Origin: Actinomycetota bacterium
GTDB lineage: Bacteria > Actinomycetota > Thermoleophilia > Gaiellales > Gaiellaceae
Reading direction: 5' to 3'
DNA: 50,149 nucleotides
NCBI GenBank assembly: GCA_900299235.1
Contig: OMIZ01000016.1
Span: 1 to 50,149, forward strand
How positions within the stretch are numbered: the stretch's first letter is position 1; each line of letters starts with the position of its first letter. The position numbers were made by a program, and so were the translations under genes. Below the pieces are notes generated by a model. It was not told where the DNA came from. It made no database searches and worked only from the letters and a program-made list of their open reading frames with translations. Positions 1-8,761 of this stretch are shown in pieces.

Positions 1-246
1 GCCGTCGGCGGCCGGGCCGAGATCCTGCTCGACGGCGGCGTTCGGCGAGGCCAGGATGTCGTGATGGCCCGCGCTCTGGGTGCCACGGCGTGCCTCGCCG
101 GCCGCCCGTGGTTCTTCGCGCTTGGAGCGGGCGGACGCGCCGCCCTCGAGCAGTACCTGGACGTCGTCAAACGCGACATCGATCGGACGCTCGCCCTGGT
201 GGGCATACCGCGCCTCGACGACGTCGACGGCTCTGTGCTGCGTTAG
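1..246 (+). CDS. C-terminal end of an FMN-dependent alpha-hydroxy-acid oxidase/dehydrogenase (5' part outside window)
   Basis: The reading frame is open from base 1 and ends in TAG at 246, so only about 81 C-terminal residues are visible. They carry the end of the alpha-hydroxy-acid oxidase (lactate oxidase/lactate dehydrogenase/glycolate oxidase) TIM barrel: a DGGVRRGQDV segment, with the second arginine at the substrate/FMN phosphate position, then GATACLAGRPW and a closing helix. The family oxidises 2-hydroxy acids to 2-oxo acids with FMN. The track starts an ORF at 61, but that ATG is internal to the domain. The gene converges on the ETF-quinone oxidoreductase gene with a 9-bp gap. The substrate cannot be told from the fragment. 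Confidence 0.85.
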   Translation, partial: AVGGRAEILLDGGVRRGQDVVMARALGATACLAGRPWFFALGAGGRAALEQYLDVVKRDIDRTLALVGIPRLDDVDGSVLR

Positions 247-255
247 TCGAGCGCG

Positions 256-1953
256 CTACACGTTCTTGTACTCGGGTCCCGACCCGCCCTCAGGCGGCGT
301 CAGGCGGCCGCCCTTGGCCGTAATCGCGCCGCACTGCACGCAGTTCGACGGGTTGACCTGCACGCTCACCGTGCTGTCGCCGTCGGCCTCGAGCACCTCG
401 TACACCTGCGCTGGGCACATCGCCGTCCAGAGCTTCGCGATCTCGACGGGAACGTTCGTCTCGACCCGAATGTGATTCGGCTGATCGTCACGCGTCTTGT
501 TGCCCGACGCGAACACCGACGAGAGCTTGTCGAAGGTCAGCTTGCCGTCGGGCGCCGGGTAGTGCTTCGCGCGATCGGTGACGAAGATCTCCGCCTCGGC
601 GTCTGGATGGCTTGCAACCTGTCCGCCCGGCAAACGGCCGCCAGTGACCTGCGCGAGCGAGGCCAGTGCACCGCCAACGTAGAAGCCCTTGCTGAACACC
701 TGGCGCATGTTGCGCACCTTCTTGAGGTCGTTCCACACGTAGCTCTCGCGAATCGCATCGTCGTACCCGGCGAGCGCAGCTAGCGCGTGCGGGGCCTCGC
801 CCTGACGCAGCGCCTCGTAGGCCGACTCGGCTGCGAGGCGGCCCGTCTCGATCGCGTAGTGGACACCCTTGAGGGTTGGCACGTTCACGAAGCCTGCCCC
901 CTCGCCCGCGAGCAGCAGGCCAGGCGCATGCATCGACTTCGGCAGCGCGAAGAAGCCGCCGCTCGAGATCGTCTTGGCACCCCATTCGAGACGCTCACCA
1001 CCGGCGAGAATCTTGCGGATCAACGGATGGGTCTTCAGCTCCTGCAGCAGATCGTGTGCGGAGATCGCCGCGTCGCGGTAGTCGAGACCGACGACCATGC
1101 CGATCGTCAGGAGATCCTCACCCATCGGGTAGATGAACGAGCCGCCGAACTCACGGAACTTCGCGCCCGGCCGGAGCGGCCAGCCCATCGTGTGGACGAT
1201 CTTGTCGATGCCACCCGGAACGCGCCACACCTCTTTGACGCCAAGCTCCCACGTCTGCGGGGCGGCACCTCGGAGATCAAAGTGGTCGACAGCGGCTTCG
1301 GTCAGATAGCCCTGAACGCCCTCTGCGAGAATCGTCACCTTCGCGACGAGATCAACGCCCGGCTCGTAGTTGCCCAGCTCCTCGCCTTCCTTGCCACGGC
1401 CCTTGTCGCCGGTGCGCACACCAACGACCTTGCCGTCGGCCACGAGAACCTTCGTTGCCGAGGTTTCGGGCAGCAGCATTGCGCCACCCTCCTCGGCCTG
1501 CTCGGCAAGCCAGCGGCCAAGCTGCGAGAGCGACACAACGCGGTTGCCATGGTTGCGCATGGTCGGCGGAGGCGGGATCGGAATCGAGCCCTTCTTCGAC
1601 AGCACATAGACGCGCTCGCCCTTCACCGGCTCGCCGATCGGCATCTCATCGAGGGTCTTGCGGCCCTCAAACAGCTTCGCGATCGCGCGCGGGTTCATCA
1701 CCGCGCCAGAGAGCAGGTGTGAACCGGCCTGCTTCCCCTTCTCGATCACCGCGATCGGCACTTCACCGAGGCGCTCAGCGGTGTCAGGGTCGTCCTCAAG
1801 CAGCTGCCCAAGCCGAATCGCGGCCGCGAGGCCCGCAGGGCCACCGCCGACGATCGCGACACCAACCTCGATCCGCTCGTCCTCAGGATCGGTCGGCGTG
1901 CCAATCGCCTCTTTCGGCGAGTACGGAGGCGGAAAGTCCGATGCCCGGGTCAC
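256..1953 (-). CDS. Electron transfer flavoprotein:quinone oxidoreductase (ETF-QO)
   Basis: About 565 aa. It moves electrons from reduced ETF, loaded by acyl-CoA dehydrogenases, to the membrane quinone pool. Near the N-terminus is an FAD Rossmann motif (VAIVGGGPAGLAAA). HLLSGAVMNP and GWPLRPG segments follow, and a C-terminal ferredoxin-like tail contains CPAQVYEV and NCVQCGAIT. The usual NCxxCxxC is reduced to CxxC, so one expected 4Fe-4S ligand is missing. The start is uncertain: I chose GTG at 1953 because the long track ORF runs into the upstream gene. The ATG with the best Shine-Dalgarno (1985) is out of frame, yet the codons between them look coding. It is last in the operon 5215-256, behind an acyl-CoA dehydrogenase whose electrons it would accept. 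Confidence 0.88.
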   Translation of the reverse strand: MTRASDFPPPYSPKEAIGTPTDPEDERIEVGVAIVGGGPAGLAAAIRLGQLLEDDPDTAERLGEVPIAVIEKGKQAGSHLLSGAVMNPRAIAKLFEGRKTLDEMPIGEPVKGERVYVLSKKGSIPIPPPPTMRNHGNRVVSLSQLGRWLAEQAEEGGAMLLPETSATKVLVADGKVVGVRTGDKGRGKEGEELGNYEPGVDLVAKVTILAEGVQGYLTEAAVDHFDLRGAAPQTWELGVKEVWRVPGGIDKIVHTMGWPLRPGAKFREFGGSFIYPMGEDLLTIGMVVGLDYRDAAISAHDLLQELKTHPLIRKILAGGERLEWGAKTISSGGFFALPKSMHAPGLLLAGEGAGFVNVPTLKGVHYAIETGRLAAESAYEALRQGEAPHALAALAGYDDAIRESYVWNDLKKVRNMRQVFSKGFYVGGALASLAQVTGGRLPGGQVASHPDAEAEIFVTDRAKHYPAPDGKLTFDKLSSVFASGNKTRDDQPNHIRVETNVPVEIAKLWTAMCPAQVYEVLEADGDSTVSVQVNPSNCVQCGAITAKGGRLTPPEGGSGPEYKNV

Positions 1954-2017
1954 TGGTTCGTACCTCGCATCGTCAAAGCCGCCATCGTGCCTCCCTTGGG
2001 TTTCAGTGAATGTGGTT

Positions 2018-3196
2018 CTAGACGCCGGCGAGCAGGAAGGCGCGGTCTTCGCGCACCATCTCGCGCGCAATCACAAGCCGCTGAACTTCCTGCGTGCCTT
2101 CGTAGATCTGGGTGATCTTCGCGTCGCGCATGTACCGCTCGACGGGGTACTCCTTGATGTAGCCGTACCCGCCAAGAATCTGCACAGCCTCGGTGGTCGT
2201 GTACATCGCGACATCGCCGCACTTGAGCTTCGCCATTGCGGAGGCCTTCGTGAGTTCAGGGCCGTCGATCCCTGCGTCGGCCATCATCCCGAACCGGTAG
2301 AGCAGCCCTCTCGCAGCCTCGCACTCGGTCTCCATGTCGGCGAGCTTGCCGGCGATCAGCTGATGCGCTGCGATCGGCTTGCCCATCGTCTCGCGCGTCT
2401 TCGCGTACTCAAGCGCGTAGTCAGTTGCGCCCTGCGCAATACCGAGTGCCTGCGCCGCGATACCGGGGCGCGAACGGTCGAGGATACGCATCGCGATCTT
2501 GAAACCTTCACCCTCCTGGCCAAGCAGGTTCTCGGCCGGAATACGCATGTCGGTGAAGAGCAGCTCGCCCGTCGTCGACCCCGAGATGCCCATCTTCGGC
2601 TCAAGGCGCGTCACCTCGAAGCCGGGTGTGTCGGCCTCAACGACAAATGCCGAGATACCGCCGTGGCCACCCTCAGCATCGGTCTTTGCGAACACGACAT
2701 AGACGTGCGCGACGCCGGCGTTCGTGATGAAACGCTTGCCACCGTTCAGAACGTAGTGGTCGCCGTCACGCGTCGCGGTCGCGCGCATCGCAGCCGAATC
2801 GGAGCCCGACCCGGCCTCGGTCAGCGCGTACGCAGCGATCCACTCGCCGCTTGCGAACTTCGGCAGGTAGCGCTGCTTCTGCTCCTCGTTACCTGCGAGC
2901 TTGATGCCAAGCGAACCGAGCTCCTGCACCGCGAGAATCAGACCGCTCGTCGCGCAGACCTTCGAGACCTCCTCCATCGCCACGAGCGCAAGGAGTGTGC
3001 CGGTACCGGTGCCGCCGTACTTCTCGCCAAACAGCAGGGCGAAGATGTCGTGATCGCGGAAGACATCGACGACGTCCCACGGGAACTCGTGCGACTCATC
3101 GATCTCGGCAGCGCGCGGCGCGATCTTCTCCGACGCGAGCGTCCGAACGAGCTCCCGGATCTCGCGCTGTTCCTCGGTGAGCAGGTCGAAGCTCAT
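2018..3196 (-). CDS. Acyl-CoA dehydrogenase (canonical catalytic Glu)
   Basis: 392 aa, full family length. It performs FAD-dependent alpha,beta-dehydrogenation of an acyl-CoA, the first step of beta-oxidation. Seen in order: an N-terminal helical domain, a middle beta domain with ALTEAGSGSDSAAM, and a C-terminal helical domain with RSRPGIAAQALG. The C-terminal catalytic base segment is QIYEGTQEVQR, with Glu in the medium/short-chain position. Its ATG overlaps the stop of the upstream enoyl-CoA hydratase by 4 bp (ATGA). It differs from the other two acyl-CoA dehydrogenases in the window, which lack this Glu and carry one in helix G instead. It probably acts on a straight or simple chain and passes electrons via ETF to the ETF-QO next door. 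Confidence 0.93.
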   Translation of the reverse strand: MSFDLLTEEQREIRELVRTLASEKIAPRAAEIDESHEFPWDVVDVFRDHDIFALLFGEKYGGTGTGTLLALVAMEEVSKVCATSGLILAVQELGSLGIKLAGNEEQKQRYLPKFASGEWIAAYALTEAGSGSDSAAMRATATRDGDHYVLNGGKRFITNAGVAHVYVVFAKTDAEGGHGGISAFVVEADTPGFEVTRLEPKMGISGSTTGELLFTDMRIPAENLLGQEGEGFKIAMRILDRSRPGIAAQALGIAQGATDYALEYAKTRETMGKPIAAHQLIAGKLADMETECEAARGLLYRFGMMADAGIDGPELTKASAMAKLKCGDVAMYTTTEAVQILGGYGYIKEYPVERYMRDAKITQIYEGTQEVQRLVIAREMVREDRAFLLAGV

Positions 3197-3966
3197 GCGT
3201 CAGGGTGCTGGAACGATGCGGGACGCTTTTCGACGAACGCGGCAAGGCCTTCACGCGCCTCGGGATTTGGCAGCACATGCGCGAGGGCAGCTGCTTCGTC
3301 GGCGAGGTTCGCGGTGTGATCACCCTGGAGCGCCCGGTTGACAAGGCTCTTCGCGAGCGCAACACCCTCCGGCCCCTTCTTCGTGATCAGCTTGGCGGTC
3401 TCGAGCGCCTTGTCCATGACGGGATCGGCAATGCCGTCGACCAGGCCGTGCTGGAACGCCTCCTCGGCGCCAACGAGCCGCCCGGTGAAGATCAGCTCCT
3501 TGGCGAAGCCGATCGATGTCGCACGAGCAAGACGCTGCGTGCCACCCCACCCGGGGATCAGGCCGTAGTTGACCTCGGGCTGCCCAAGACGCGCAGTCGA
3601 GGCGGCGTACCGGATGTCACACGCAAGCGCGACTTCGCACCCGCCACCGAGGGCGTACCCGTTGATTGCAGCAATCGTGGGCTTCGGCATCGTCTCAAGC
3701 AGGCGACCCGCCTCGTGTCCGAGATCGGCGAATTCCTTGGCCTGGTCGTAATTGACCTGCGCCATGTACTTGATGTCGGCGCCGCCGATGAATGACTTCT
3801 CACCAGCGCCTGTGACGATCACGCAGCGAACCTCGGCGTCGGCGGCAAGGTCGGCCAGCCGGTCACGCAGCTCGCGCACCGTGGCGATATCGAGCGCGTT
3901 CATCGCCTCCTGACGGTCGATCGTGACGACCGCGATGGCGTTCTCTGTCGAGACGAGGACGCTCAT
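3193..3966 (-). CDS. Enoyl-CoA hydratase (crotonase family)
   Basis: 257 aa. It hydrates 2-enoyl-CoA to 3-hydroxyacyl-CoA. The crotonase fold is clear: the oxyanion-hole segment [11 protein letters not shown] (about residue 60), [15 protein letters not shown] with the first catalytic Glu (about 110), and [20 protein letters not shown] with the second (about 135). Both acid/base glutamates are present, so a true hydratase is likely. The ATG overlaps the stop of the upstream B12-binding gene by 4 bp, and its own stop overlaps the acyl-CoA dehydrogenase start. This implies coupled translation within one polycistronic message. Confidence 0.92.
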   Translation of the reverse strand: MSVLVSTENAIAVVTIDRQEAMNALDIATVRELRDRLADLAADAEVRCVIVTGAGEKSFIGGADIKYMAQVNYDQAKEFADLGHEAGRLLETMPKPTIAAINGYALGGGCEVALACDIRYAASTARLGQPEVNYGLIPGWGGTQRLARATSIGFAKELIFTGRLVGAEEAFQHGLVDGIADPVMDKALETAKLITKKGPEGVALAKSLVNRALQGDHTANLADEAAALAHVLPNPEAREGLAAFVEKRPASFQHPDA

Positions 3967-4355
3967 GCGACCGGCGCGCAGTTCTCGCGCAGGAAGTCGA
4001 CGATCTCGCTCGTGTGCGCGCCCGGCGTGAACACCGCAGCGACACCAAGCTCGCGCAGCTCCGCTGCATCGTCCTCGGGAATCGTGCCGCCGACGACGAC
4101 AAGCACGTCGCCAAGGCCCTGCGCCTTCAATCCTTCGAGGATCCGCGGCACAAGCGTCATGTGTGCACCAGAGAGAATCGAGATGCCAACAGCATCGGCA
4201 TCCTCCTGCAGCGCCGTCTCAACGATCTGATCAGGTGTCTGGTGCAGGCCGGTGTAGATCACTTCCATGCCGGCGTCACGCAGCGCACGGGCGATGATCT
4301 TGGCGCCGCGGTCGTGCCCATCAAGGCCAGGTTTGGCAATGACGACGCGGATCAT
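3963..4355 (-). CDS. Stand-alone B12-binding subunit of methylmalonyl-CoA-mutase type
   Basis: 130 aa, the length of the cobalamin-binding domain of the mutase family. The N-terminus [17 protein letters not shown] holds the DxHxxG motif, whose His is the lower axial ligand of B12. [10 protein letters not shown] and [11 protein letters not shown] complete the fold. The protein has no catalytic barrel. The barrel subunit is encoded at 7001-8656 in the neighbouring operon, and the two probably form a heteromeric methylmalonyl-CoA mutase or related acyl-CoA mutase. It overlaps both neighbours by 4 bp. Confidence 0.9.
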   Translation of the reverse strand: MIRVVIAKPGLDGHDRGAKIIARALRDAGMEVIYTGLHQTPDQIVETALQEDADAVGISILSGAHMTLVPRILEGLKAQGLGDVLVVVGGTIPEDDAAELRELGVAAVFTPGAHTSEIVDFLRENCAPVA

Positions 4356-5215
4356 GACGCGTACTCGAAGAAGCCGCTACCGCTCTTGCGGCCGAGACGG
4401 CCGGACTTGAGCATGCGGACGAGGGTCGGGGGCGGTGCAAAGCGCGGCTCGCGGAAGGCCTCCCAGAGCGCGTCACACACGTGCACGTACACGTCGATGC
4501 CGATCAGGTCGATCAGGGCGAGCGGGCCGATCGGCCAGTTCGTGCCGAGACGCATGCCCTTGTCGATGTCCTCGGCCGACGCGACACCCTCATCGAGCAC
4601 CTTGATCGCGTCATTCAAGACCGGGATCAGGATGCGGTTGACGACGAAGCCAGGCGTGTCACCGCAGGCGATCGGATCCTTACCGAGCTTCTCGGCGAAG
4701 GCGTACGCCGTATCGAACGCGACAGCTGAGCTCTTGTCGGCGCGGACGATCTCGACGAGCGGGAGCACCGGCGCCGGGTTGAAGAAGTGCATACCCACCA
4801 TTCGGCTCGGATCAGCAAGCGCCGCGGCGATCTCGGTAACCGAGAGCGCAGAGGTGTTCGTCGCGAGCACGGTGTCGGGCCCCACTGCGGCCTCGATCCG
4901 GCGGAAGAGATCGTGCTTGACCTCGAGGTTCTCGAAGATCGCCTCGATCACAAGGTCGCAGCCTGCAAGGGCAGCAACGTCAGAGGCTGGCTCAAGCAGC
5001 GCGAGCTGGGCATCGCGATCCTCGGCCGAGAGCTTCCCCTTCTCGACGGCCTTGTCGAGCTGCTTCTGGATTCCGGCACGGCCGCGTTCGGCGAGCTCCG
5101 GGGTGTTTTCGCAGGCAACCGTCGGAACGCCGGCCTGGATGCAGAGCTGCGCAATCCCGGCCCCCATCGTCCCGAGTCCGACGACGCCGACCTTGTTGAT
5201 CTCGCGCGCGCTCAT
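4352..5215 (-). CDS. 3-hydroxyacyl-CoA (3-hydroxybutyryl-CoA type) dehydrogenase
   Basis: 287 aa, single-domain HAD size. It oxidises (S)-3-hydroxyacyl-CoA to 3-ketoacyl-CoA with NAD+. The N-terminal Rossmann motif is [15 protein letters not shown]. The [11 protein letters not shown] segment and [16 protein letters not shown] carry the catalytic His, and [12 protein letters not shown] with [11 protein letters not shown] forms the C-terminal dimerisation domain. It is the first gene of the operon. The ATG at 5215 lies about 35 bp from the operator-like palindrome at 5251-5266. With the downstream hydratase and dehydrogenase it makes three of the four beta-oxidation steps; no thiolase is in this operon. 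Confidence 0.93.
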   Translation of the reverse strand: MSAREINKVGVVGLGTMGAGIAQLCIQAGVPTVACENTPELAERGRAGIQKQLDKAVEKGKLSAEDRDAQLALLEPASDVAALAGCDLVIEAIFENLEVKHDLFRRIEAAVGPDTVLATNTSALSVTEIAAALADPSRMVGMHFFNPAPVLPLVEIVRADKSSAVAFDTAYAFAEKLGKDPIACGDTPGFVVNRILIPVLNDAIKVLDEGVASAEDIDKGMRLGTNWPIGPLALIDLIGIDVYVHVCDALWEAFREPRFAPPPTLVRMLKSGRLGRKSGSGFFEYAS

Positions 5216-5250
5216 GCAATCCCTTCCGTAGGGCAGTTCACACCGAAAAA

Positions 5251-5266
5251 TCTACCAACCGTTTGT
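5251..5266. promoter_or_regulatory. Candidate operator (degenerate copy) with overlapping -10
   Basis: On the minus strand it reads ACAAACGGTTGGTAGA, followed by TT. It aligns with the 15436 copy (CCAAACGGCCGGTAGA, also followed by TT). TAGATT in the right part is a plausible -10 for the operon starting at 5215. One half is conserved and the other degenerate. I assign it to the window-wide CCAAAC-N4-GTTTGG family. Confidence 0.55.
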
Positions 5267-5279
5267 TGCAATAACCAAT

Positions 5280-5298
5280 GGAGGGCGCTTCGCCCTCC
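5280..5298 (-). terminator. Hairpin between the UGSC operon and the beta-oxidation operon
   Basis: GGAGGGCG-CTT-CGCCCTCC forms an 8-bp perfect stem with a 3-nt loop, just after the stop of the UGSC gene at 5303. There is no long U-tract, so termination may be partial. It separates the message starting at 8656 from the promoter region of the operon starting at 5215. Confidence 0.6.
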
Positions 5299-5302
5299 TC
5301 GG

Positions 5303-5851
5303 CTATGCGGCTGCTGCGACTGCGCCGGCCGTCAGGTTCGCGGCAACCGTGTCGGCAACCGACGCTGCGAGCTTCCGCAGATGCGCCTCATCCTTCGACG
5401 AAACCGGGTGAGGAACAACAACCGTCGGGTAACCCGGCATGCCGAGCTTCGCCGAGAGGCCCGCGATGTGGTTGACGAACGGATCCGAGATCACGACCGT
5501 TGCCGGTACGCCCATCCGCTCAAACTGGAGCGCGTCGTGCAGGCTGCACGCGCTGCAAGCGCCACAGTCGCCGATCGCCGTCACGACGAGATCGGAGCGG
5601 CCAGCGACCGCCGAAGCAGTGTCAGGATCGATCGGAGCACCGGCCGACTTCTTGCTGACGACCTCAACCTCAGCGATCTCAACGCGGCTTCGCAGCTCCT
5701 CTGCGATCAGGTTCAGCAGCTTCTTCGCATTGGCCTTGCCGTTGTCGATCAACGCCAGACGCGCACCACCGGTGGGGATGCCCCGCTCGGCAAGGTGCAT
5801 CGGCTCGTACGTCTCCTCGACGACGGGCTTGTAAAGGGTTACCTGAGTCAC
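5303..5851 (-). CDS. UGSC-family protein, cysteine form (selenoprotein family homologue)
   Basis: 182 aa. About residue 94 reads GDCGACSACSLHD, matching the signature region of the UGSC family, in which many members carry selenocysteine as U-G-S-C. Here the first position is a normal TGT Cys codon and the motif is C-G-A-C, with a further Cys three residues on. A redox or nucleophilic thiol role is inferred; no reaction is established for the family as far as I know. The C-terminal half has VVISDPFVNHIAG and TVVVPHPVSS. It overlaps the start-side gene 5848-6966 by 4 bp and sits third in an operon led by methylmalonyl-CoA mutase. Confidence 0.75.
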   Translation of the reverse strand: MTQVTLYKPVVEETYEPMHLAERGIPTGGARLALIDNGKANAKKLLNLIAEELRSRVEIAEVEVVSKKSAGAPIDPDTASAVAGRSDLVVTAIGDCGACSACSLHDALQFERMGVPATVVISDPFVNHIAGLSAKLGMPGYPTVVVPHPVSSKDEAHLRKLAASVADTVAANLTAGAVAAAA

Positions 5852-6966
5852 GACGCGCTCCTTTCAGAATCAAGCGGGGGCAGGACAACTTCGCAGGCAT
5901 CGGGCCCGCAGTCGGGCAACGCTTCTCCAGCGACGCGAACACGCCGCGTCACCGAACGCGAATGGAGCTTCGGTGCCCAGGTTGGGATGTACGACGACCA
6001 GCCGGCACCTTCGCCACCGGCGGTCAGGACGAAAAGGTCATCGACCGAACCGAACGTGGCGAGCTTGCCATCGTCGCCGGTCTCCATCTTGTGCTGGCTG
6101 CCGCGCTCGATGATCACGCCCGCTGCCTCAAGCTCCTCCGGGAACACACGGCTCTCTGCGAGGAAGAACTCGCGGATCTGATCCTTCGTCCACCCAGCCT
6201 GGCGCACCGCGAGCGCGTGCTCCGGCCCCATGATCACGACGGCCTGGCCACCCTTGCCCGTGATGAACTGGCCGGCGACCTTCATGTACGAGACGTAGGT
6301 GCGAAGCACGCCCTCCGGATCCTCGTTGAGCATGTTCGCAACCTGGCGCGGCCCTTCGGTCGGGACGAGCGTCACGGTGGTGTCTTCACGCTCGTAGCCA
6401 AGTTCGACGCGGAGCGGCTCCCAAGGCGCTGGCGGATCGTCTTCGGCAAAGCACAGCGAATACTTGCCAGGATGACCGAACGACGAAGCGTCGAGGCTGC
6501 CGTGCTTGACACCGAGAACGTTGATCGAGATCAGACGTAACGCGCGGCCGATCGTCGCATTGGCGCGGTTGCCGCACCCAAGCGCGCCGAACCGGCTGTT
6601 CATGCCGATCTCGCGTGAGAGCGGGCCGCTGACGATCACGCACAGCGCCGACCCGCCCGTGCTCGTAAGTACCGCGTTTGCATTGAAAGCGGGATCGAGC
6701 AATGCACCCGTCGCGGCAAGCACGATCGGGAAGTACTCCGGTTTACACCCGGCCATAACCGCGTTCACCGCCGCGAGCTCAACCGTCACCGAGCGTCGCA
6801 GGGCGGGAACGGTGCCAAGGACTTCGTCGGCCTCCAGACCGCCAGCGGCGATCATCGCCTCGACACGATCGGCCGTCGGTGGCACGACGGGAAGGCCGTC
6901 TGTCCAGCCCTCCTCGAAGAAGGTCTCGATCGCGTCGACTTCGTCTACAGCAAACGTCTGGCTCAT
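5848..6966 (-). CDS. Conserved protein of unknown function, partner of the UGSC-family gene
   Basis: 372 aa with ATG at 6966, chosen over the track start at 7041 because GAGGGAG sits just upstream and the extra residues overlap the mutase gene. Visible segments: FFEEGWTDGLPVVPPT near the N-terminus, VLTSTGGSALCVIVSGP, GALGCGNRANATIGRALRL and a Gly-rich VLTAGGEGAGWSSY near the end. There is no signal peptide, membrane segment or recognised catalytic motif. From memory, proteins starting with this EEGWTDGLPVVPPT block recur beside UGSC genes, which is my reason for treating them as a pair. Possibly they form one enzyme acting on a CoA-ester side product; this is inference only. Confidence 0.6.
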   Translation of the reverse strand: MSQTFAVDEVDAIETFFEEGWTDGLPVVPPTADRVEAMIAAGGLEADEVLGTVPALRRSVTVELAAVNAVMAGCKPEYFPIVLAATGALLDPAFNANAVLTSTGGSALCVIVSGPLSREIGMNSRFGALGCGNRANATIGRALRLISINVLGVKHGSLDASSFGHPGKYSLCFAEDDPPAPWEPLRVELGYEREDTTVTLVPTEGPRQVANMLNEDPEGVLRTYVSYMKVAGQFITGKGGQAVVIMGPEHALAVRQAGWTKDQIREFFLAESRVFPEELEAAGVIIERGSQHKMETGDDGKLATFGSVDDLFVLTAGGEGAGWSSYIPTWAPKLHSRSVTRRVRVAGEALPDCGPDACEVVLPPLDSERSAS

Positions 6967-7000
6967 CGCGGCTCCCTCGCTTTCGCCAAGACCCCAACCG

Positions 7001-8656
7001 TTAGAAGGTCGGCGTCTCCCTCCAAATGCCCCACACTTCACGGAAAGCGTCGCACATTTCGCCCATCGTTACATCTACTCGGGCTGCATCGACGATCAGC
7101 GGCATCAGATTGGTGTCAGAGGCGGCGCCGCGCTTGAGCTCCGCGAGCGCCGATTCAACGGCGGCGTTATCGCGACGCGCCTTCAACTCCTTCACCCGGG
7201 CGATCTGCTTGTCCTCAAGCGCCGGATCGATCTTCAGGATCGCCGGAGCCGTGTCGTCCTCGAGCTGGTAGCGGTTGACGCCAACGACAATGCGCTGCTG
7301 CTGCTCAACCTCCGCCTGGTAACGGAACGCTGCGTCAGCAATCTCGCGCTGGAAGAAGTTCTGCTTGATCGCCTCGACGACGCCACCGAGCTTCTCGATC
7401 TGGTCGAAGTACGCGTATGCCTGCCGTTCCATCTCGTTGGTCATGTGCTCGACGTAGTACGAGCCGCCGAGCGGATCGATCTGGTTGACGACACCGGTCT
7501 CGTGCGCGATCACCTGCTGGGTGCGCAGCGCGATGCGAACGGCATCCTCGGTCGGCAGGGCGAGAGCCTCGTCGTAGCTGTTTGTGTGGAGCGACTGCGT
7601 GCCACCAAGTACCGCGGCAAGCGCCTCGATTGCTGTTCGGACGATGTTGACCTCAGGCTGCTGTGCCGTCAGCGACACACCGGCTGTCTGCGTGTGGAAG
7701 CGCATCAGCAGCGACTTTGGATCGCGCGCACCGTAGCGATCGCGCAATTCGCGCGCCCAGATACGGCGAGCCGCCCGGTACTTGCCGATCTCCTCAAAGA
7801 AGTCAAGGTGCGCGTTGAAGAAGAACGACAGGCGCGGTGCGAAGTCGTCGATATCCAGACCGCGCTCAAGCGCCCACTCGACGTAGGTAAACCCGTCGGC
7901 GAGCGTGAAGGCGAGCTCCTGGGCCGCTGTCGAGCCGGCCTCGCGGATGTGGTACCCCGAGATCGAAATCGGGTGCCACAGCGGCATCTCCTTCGCGCAC
8001 CACTCGACCATGTCGGTGACGAGGCGCATCGACGGCTCGGGCGGGAAGATGAACTCCTTCTGCGCGATGTACTCCTTGAGGATGTCGGTCTGGATCGTGC
8101 CGCGCAGCTTGTCGCGCGCAACGCCCTGGCGCTCGCCGACGCACGCATAGAACGCGAGCAAGATCGCAGCGGGCGAGTTGATCGTCATCGACGTTGAGAC
8201 CTCGCCGAGCGGAATCCCGTTGAAGAGCGTCTGCATGTCCTCAAGCGAGTCAACGGCGACACCTTCACGACCGACCTCACCGAGCGAGCGAGGATGGTCG
8301 CTGTCGTAGCCCATCAGCGTCGGCATATCGAAGGCGGTCGAGAGGCCCGTCTGACCGTGCTCAAGGAGGTACCGGAACCGCTCGTTTGTCTCCTCGGCAG
8401 TGCCGAACCCCGCGAACTGGCGCATCGTCCAGAGCCTGCCGCGGTACATCGACGGGTACACGCCTCGCGTAAATGGGAACTGGCCGGGGTAACCAAGGTC
8501 GCGGTCGTAGTCGATATCGACCGTCTCGGGTGTCGTGAGCGGCTCGCTTTCGAGGCCCGAAAGCGTCGTGAACAACTCGCCCTTCCGCTCGGGCGTCGCA
8601 GCGTACGCCTCGCGCCAACCCTCAAGGGATTGGTCGGTCGTATCGCGCAGGCTCAT
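7001..8656 (-). CDS. Methylmalonyl-CoA mutase-type catalytic subunit (lacks B12 domain)
   Basis: 551 aa, the length of the separate catalytic (TIM-barrel) subunit. It converts methylmalonyl-CoA to succinyl-CoA, or a related branched acyl-CoA, by a B12 radical rearrangement. Visible: [21 protein letters not shown] with the active-site Tyr region (about residue 75), [31 protein letters not shown], and [19 protein letters not shown]. The C-terminus ends after the barrel and linker with no DxHxxG. ATG at 8656 has a GGAGGAG Shine-Dalgarno; the track start at 8689 is longer without support. The missing B12 domain is supplied by 3963-4355. An isobutyryl-CoA-type mutase cannot be excluded by eye. Confidence 0.9.
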   Translation of the reverse strand: MSLRDTTDQSLEGWREAYAATPERKGELFTTLSGLESEPLTTPETVDIDYDRDLGYPGQFPFTRGVYPSMYRGRLWTMRQFAGFGTAEETNERFRYLLEHGQTGLSTAFDMPTLMGYDSDHPRSLGEVGREGVAVDSLEDMQTLFNGIPLGEVSTSMTINSPAAILLAFYACVGERQGVARDKLRGTIQTDILKEYIAQKEFIFPPEPSMRLVTDMVEWCAKEMPLWHPISISGYHIREAGSTAAQELAFTLADGFTYVEWALERGLDIDDFAPRLSFFFNAHLDFFEEIGKYRAARRIWARELRDRYGARDPKSLLMRFHTQTAGVSLTAQQPEVNIVRTAIEALAAVLGGTQSLHTNSYDEALALPTEDAVRIALRTQQVIAHETGVVNQIDPLGGSYYVEHMTNEMERQAYAYFDQIEKLGGVVEAIKQNFFQREIADAAFRYQAEVEQQQRIVVGVNRYQLEDDTAPAILKIDPALEDKQIARVKELKARRDNAAVESALAELKRGAASDTNLMPLIVDAARVDVTMGEMCDAFREVWGIWRETPTF

Positions 8657-8708
8657 TCGCTCTCCTCCACCGTCGTAATGCCTGGACACCGGCTGGGTCC
8701 GAAGCGTA

Positions 8709-8724
8709 CCAGCCGAACGTTTGG
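8709..8724. promoter_or_regulatory. Candidate operator in the divergent mutase/EthD promoter region
   Basis: CCAGCC-GAAC-GTTTGG: the right half is perfect and the left half matches at 4 of 6. GGTAGA follows, as in other copies. It lies between two divergent genes (starts at 8656 and 8762), so one site could control both. Confidence 0.65.
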
Positions 8725-8761
8725 TAGAAAAATGCGCCGCGAGGCGTTATGGTCACCTGCG

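Noticed and set aside
61-246. Separate 61-aa gene
   Set aside because: The frame is open upstream to base 1 and the sequence is the C-terminus of a larger alpha-hydroxy-acid oxidase.
1658-3319. Long plus-strand ORF (553 aa) and similar long ORFs at 787-1722, 4014-5231, 6506-8197 and 9782-11869
   Set aside because: These lie antisense to well-recognised genes (ETF-QO, acyl-CoA dehydrogenase, mutase, OYE). They have no family-like motifs and mirror the codon bias of the opposite strand.
5541-5580. Selenocysteine codon in the UGSC motif
   Set aside because: The first position is TGT (Cys), not TGA, and no SECIS-like structure is needed.
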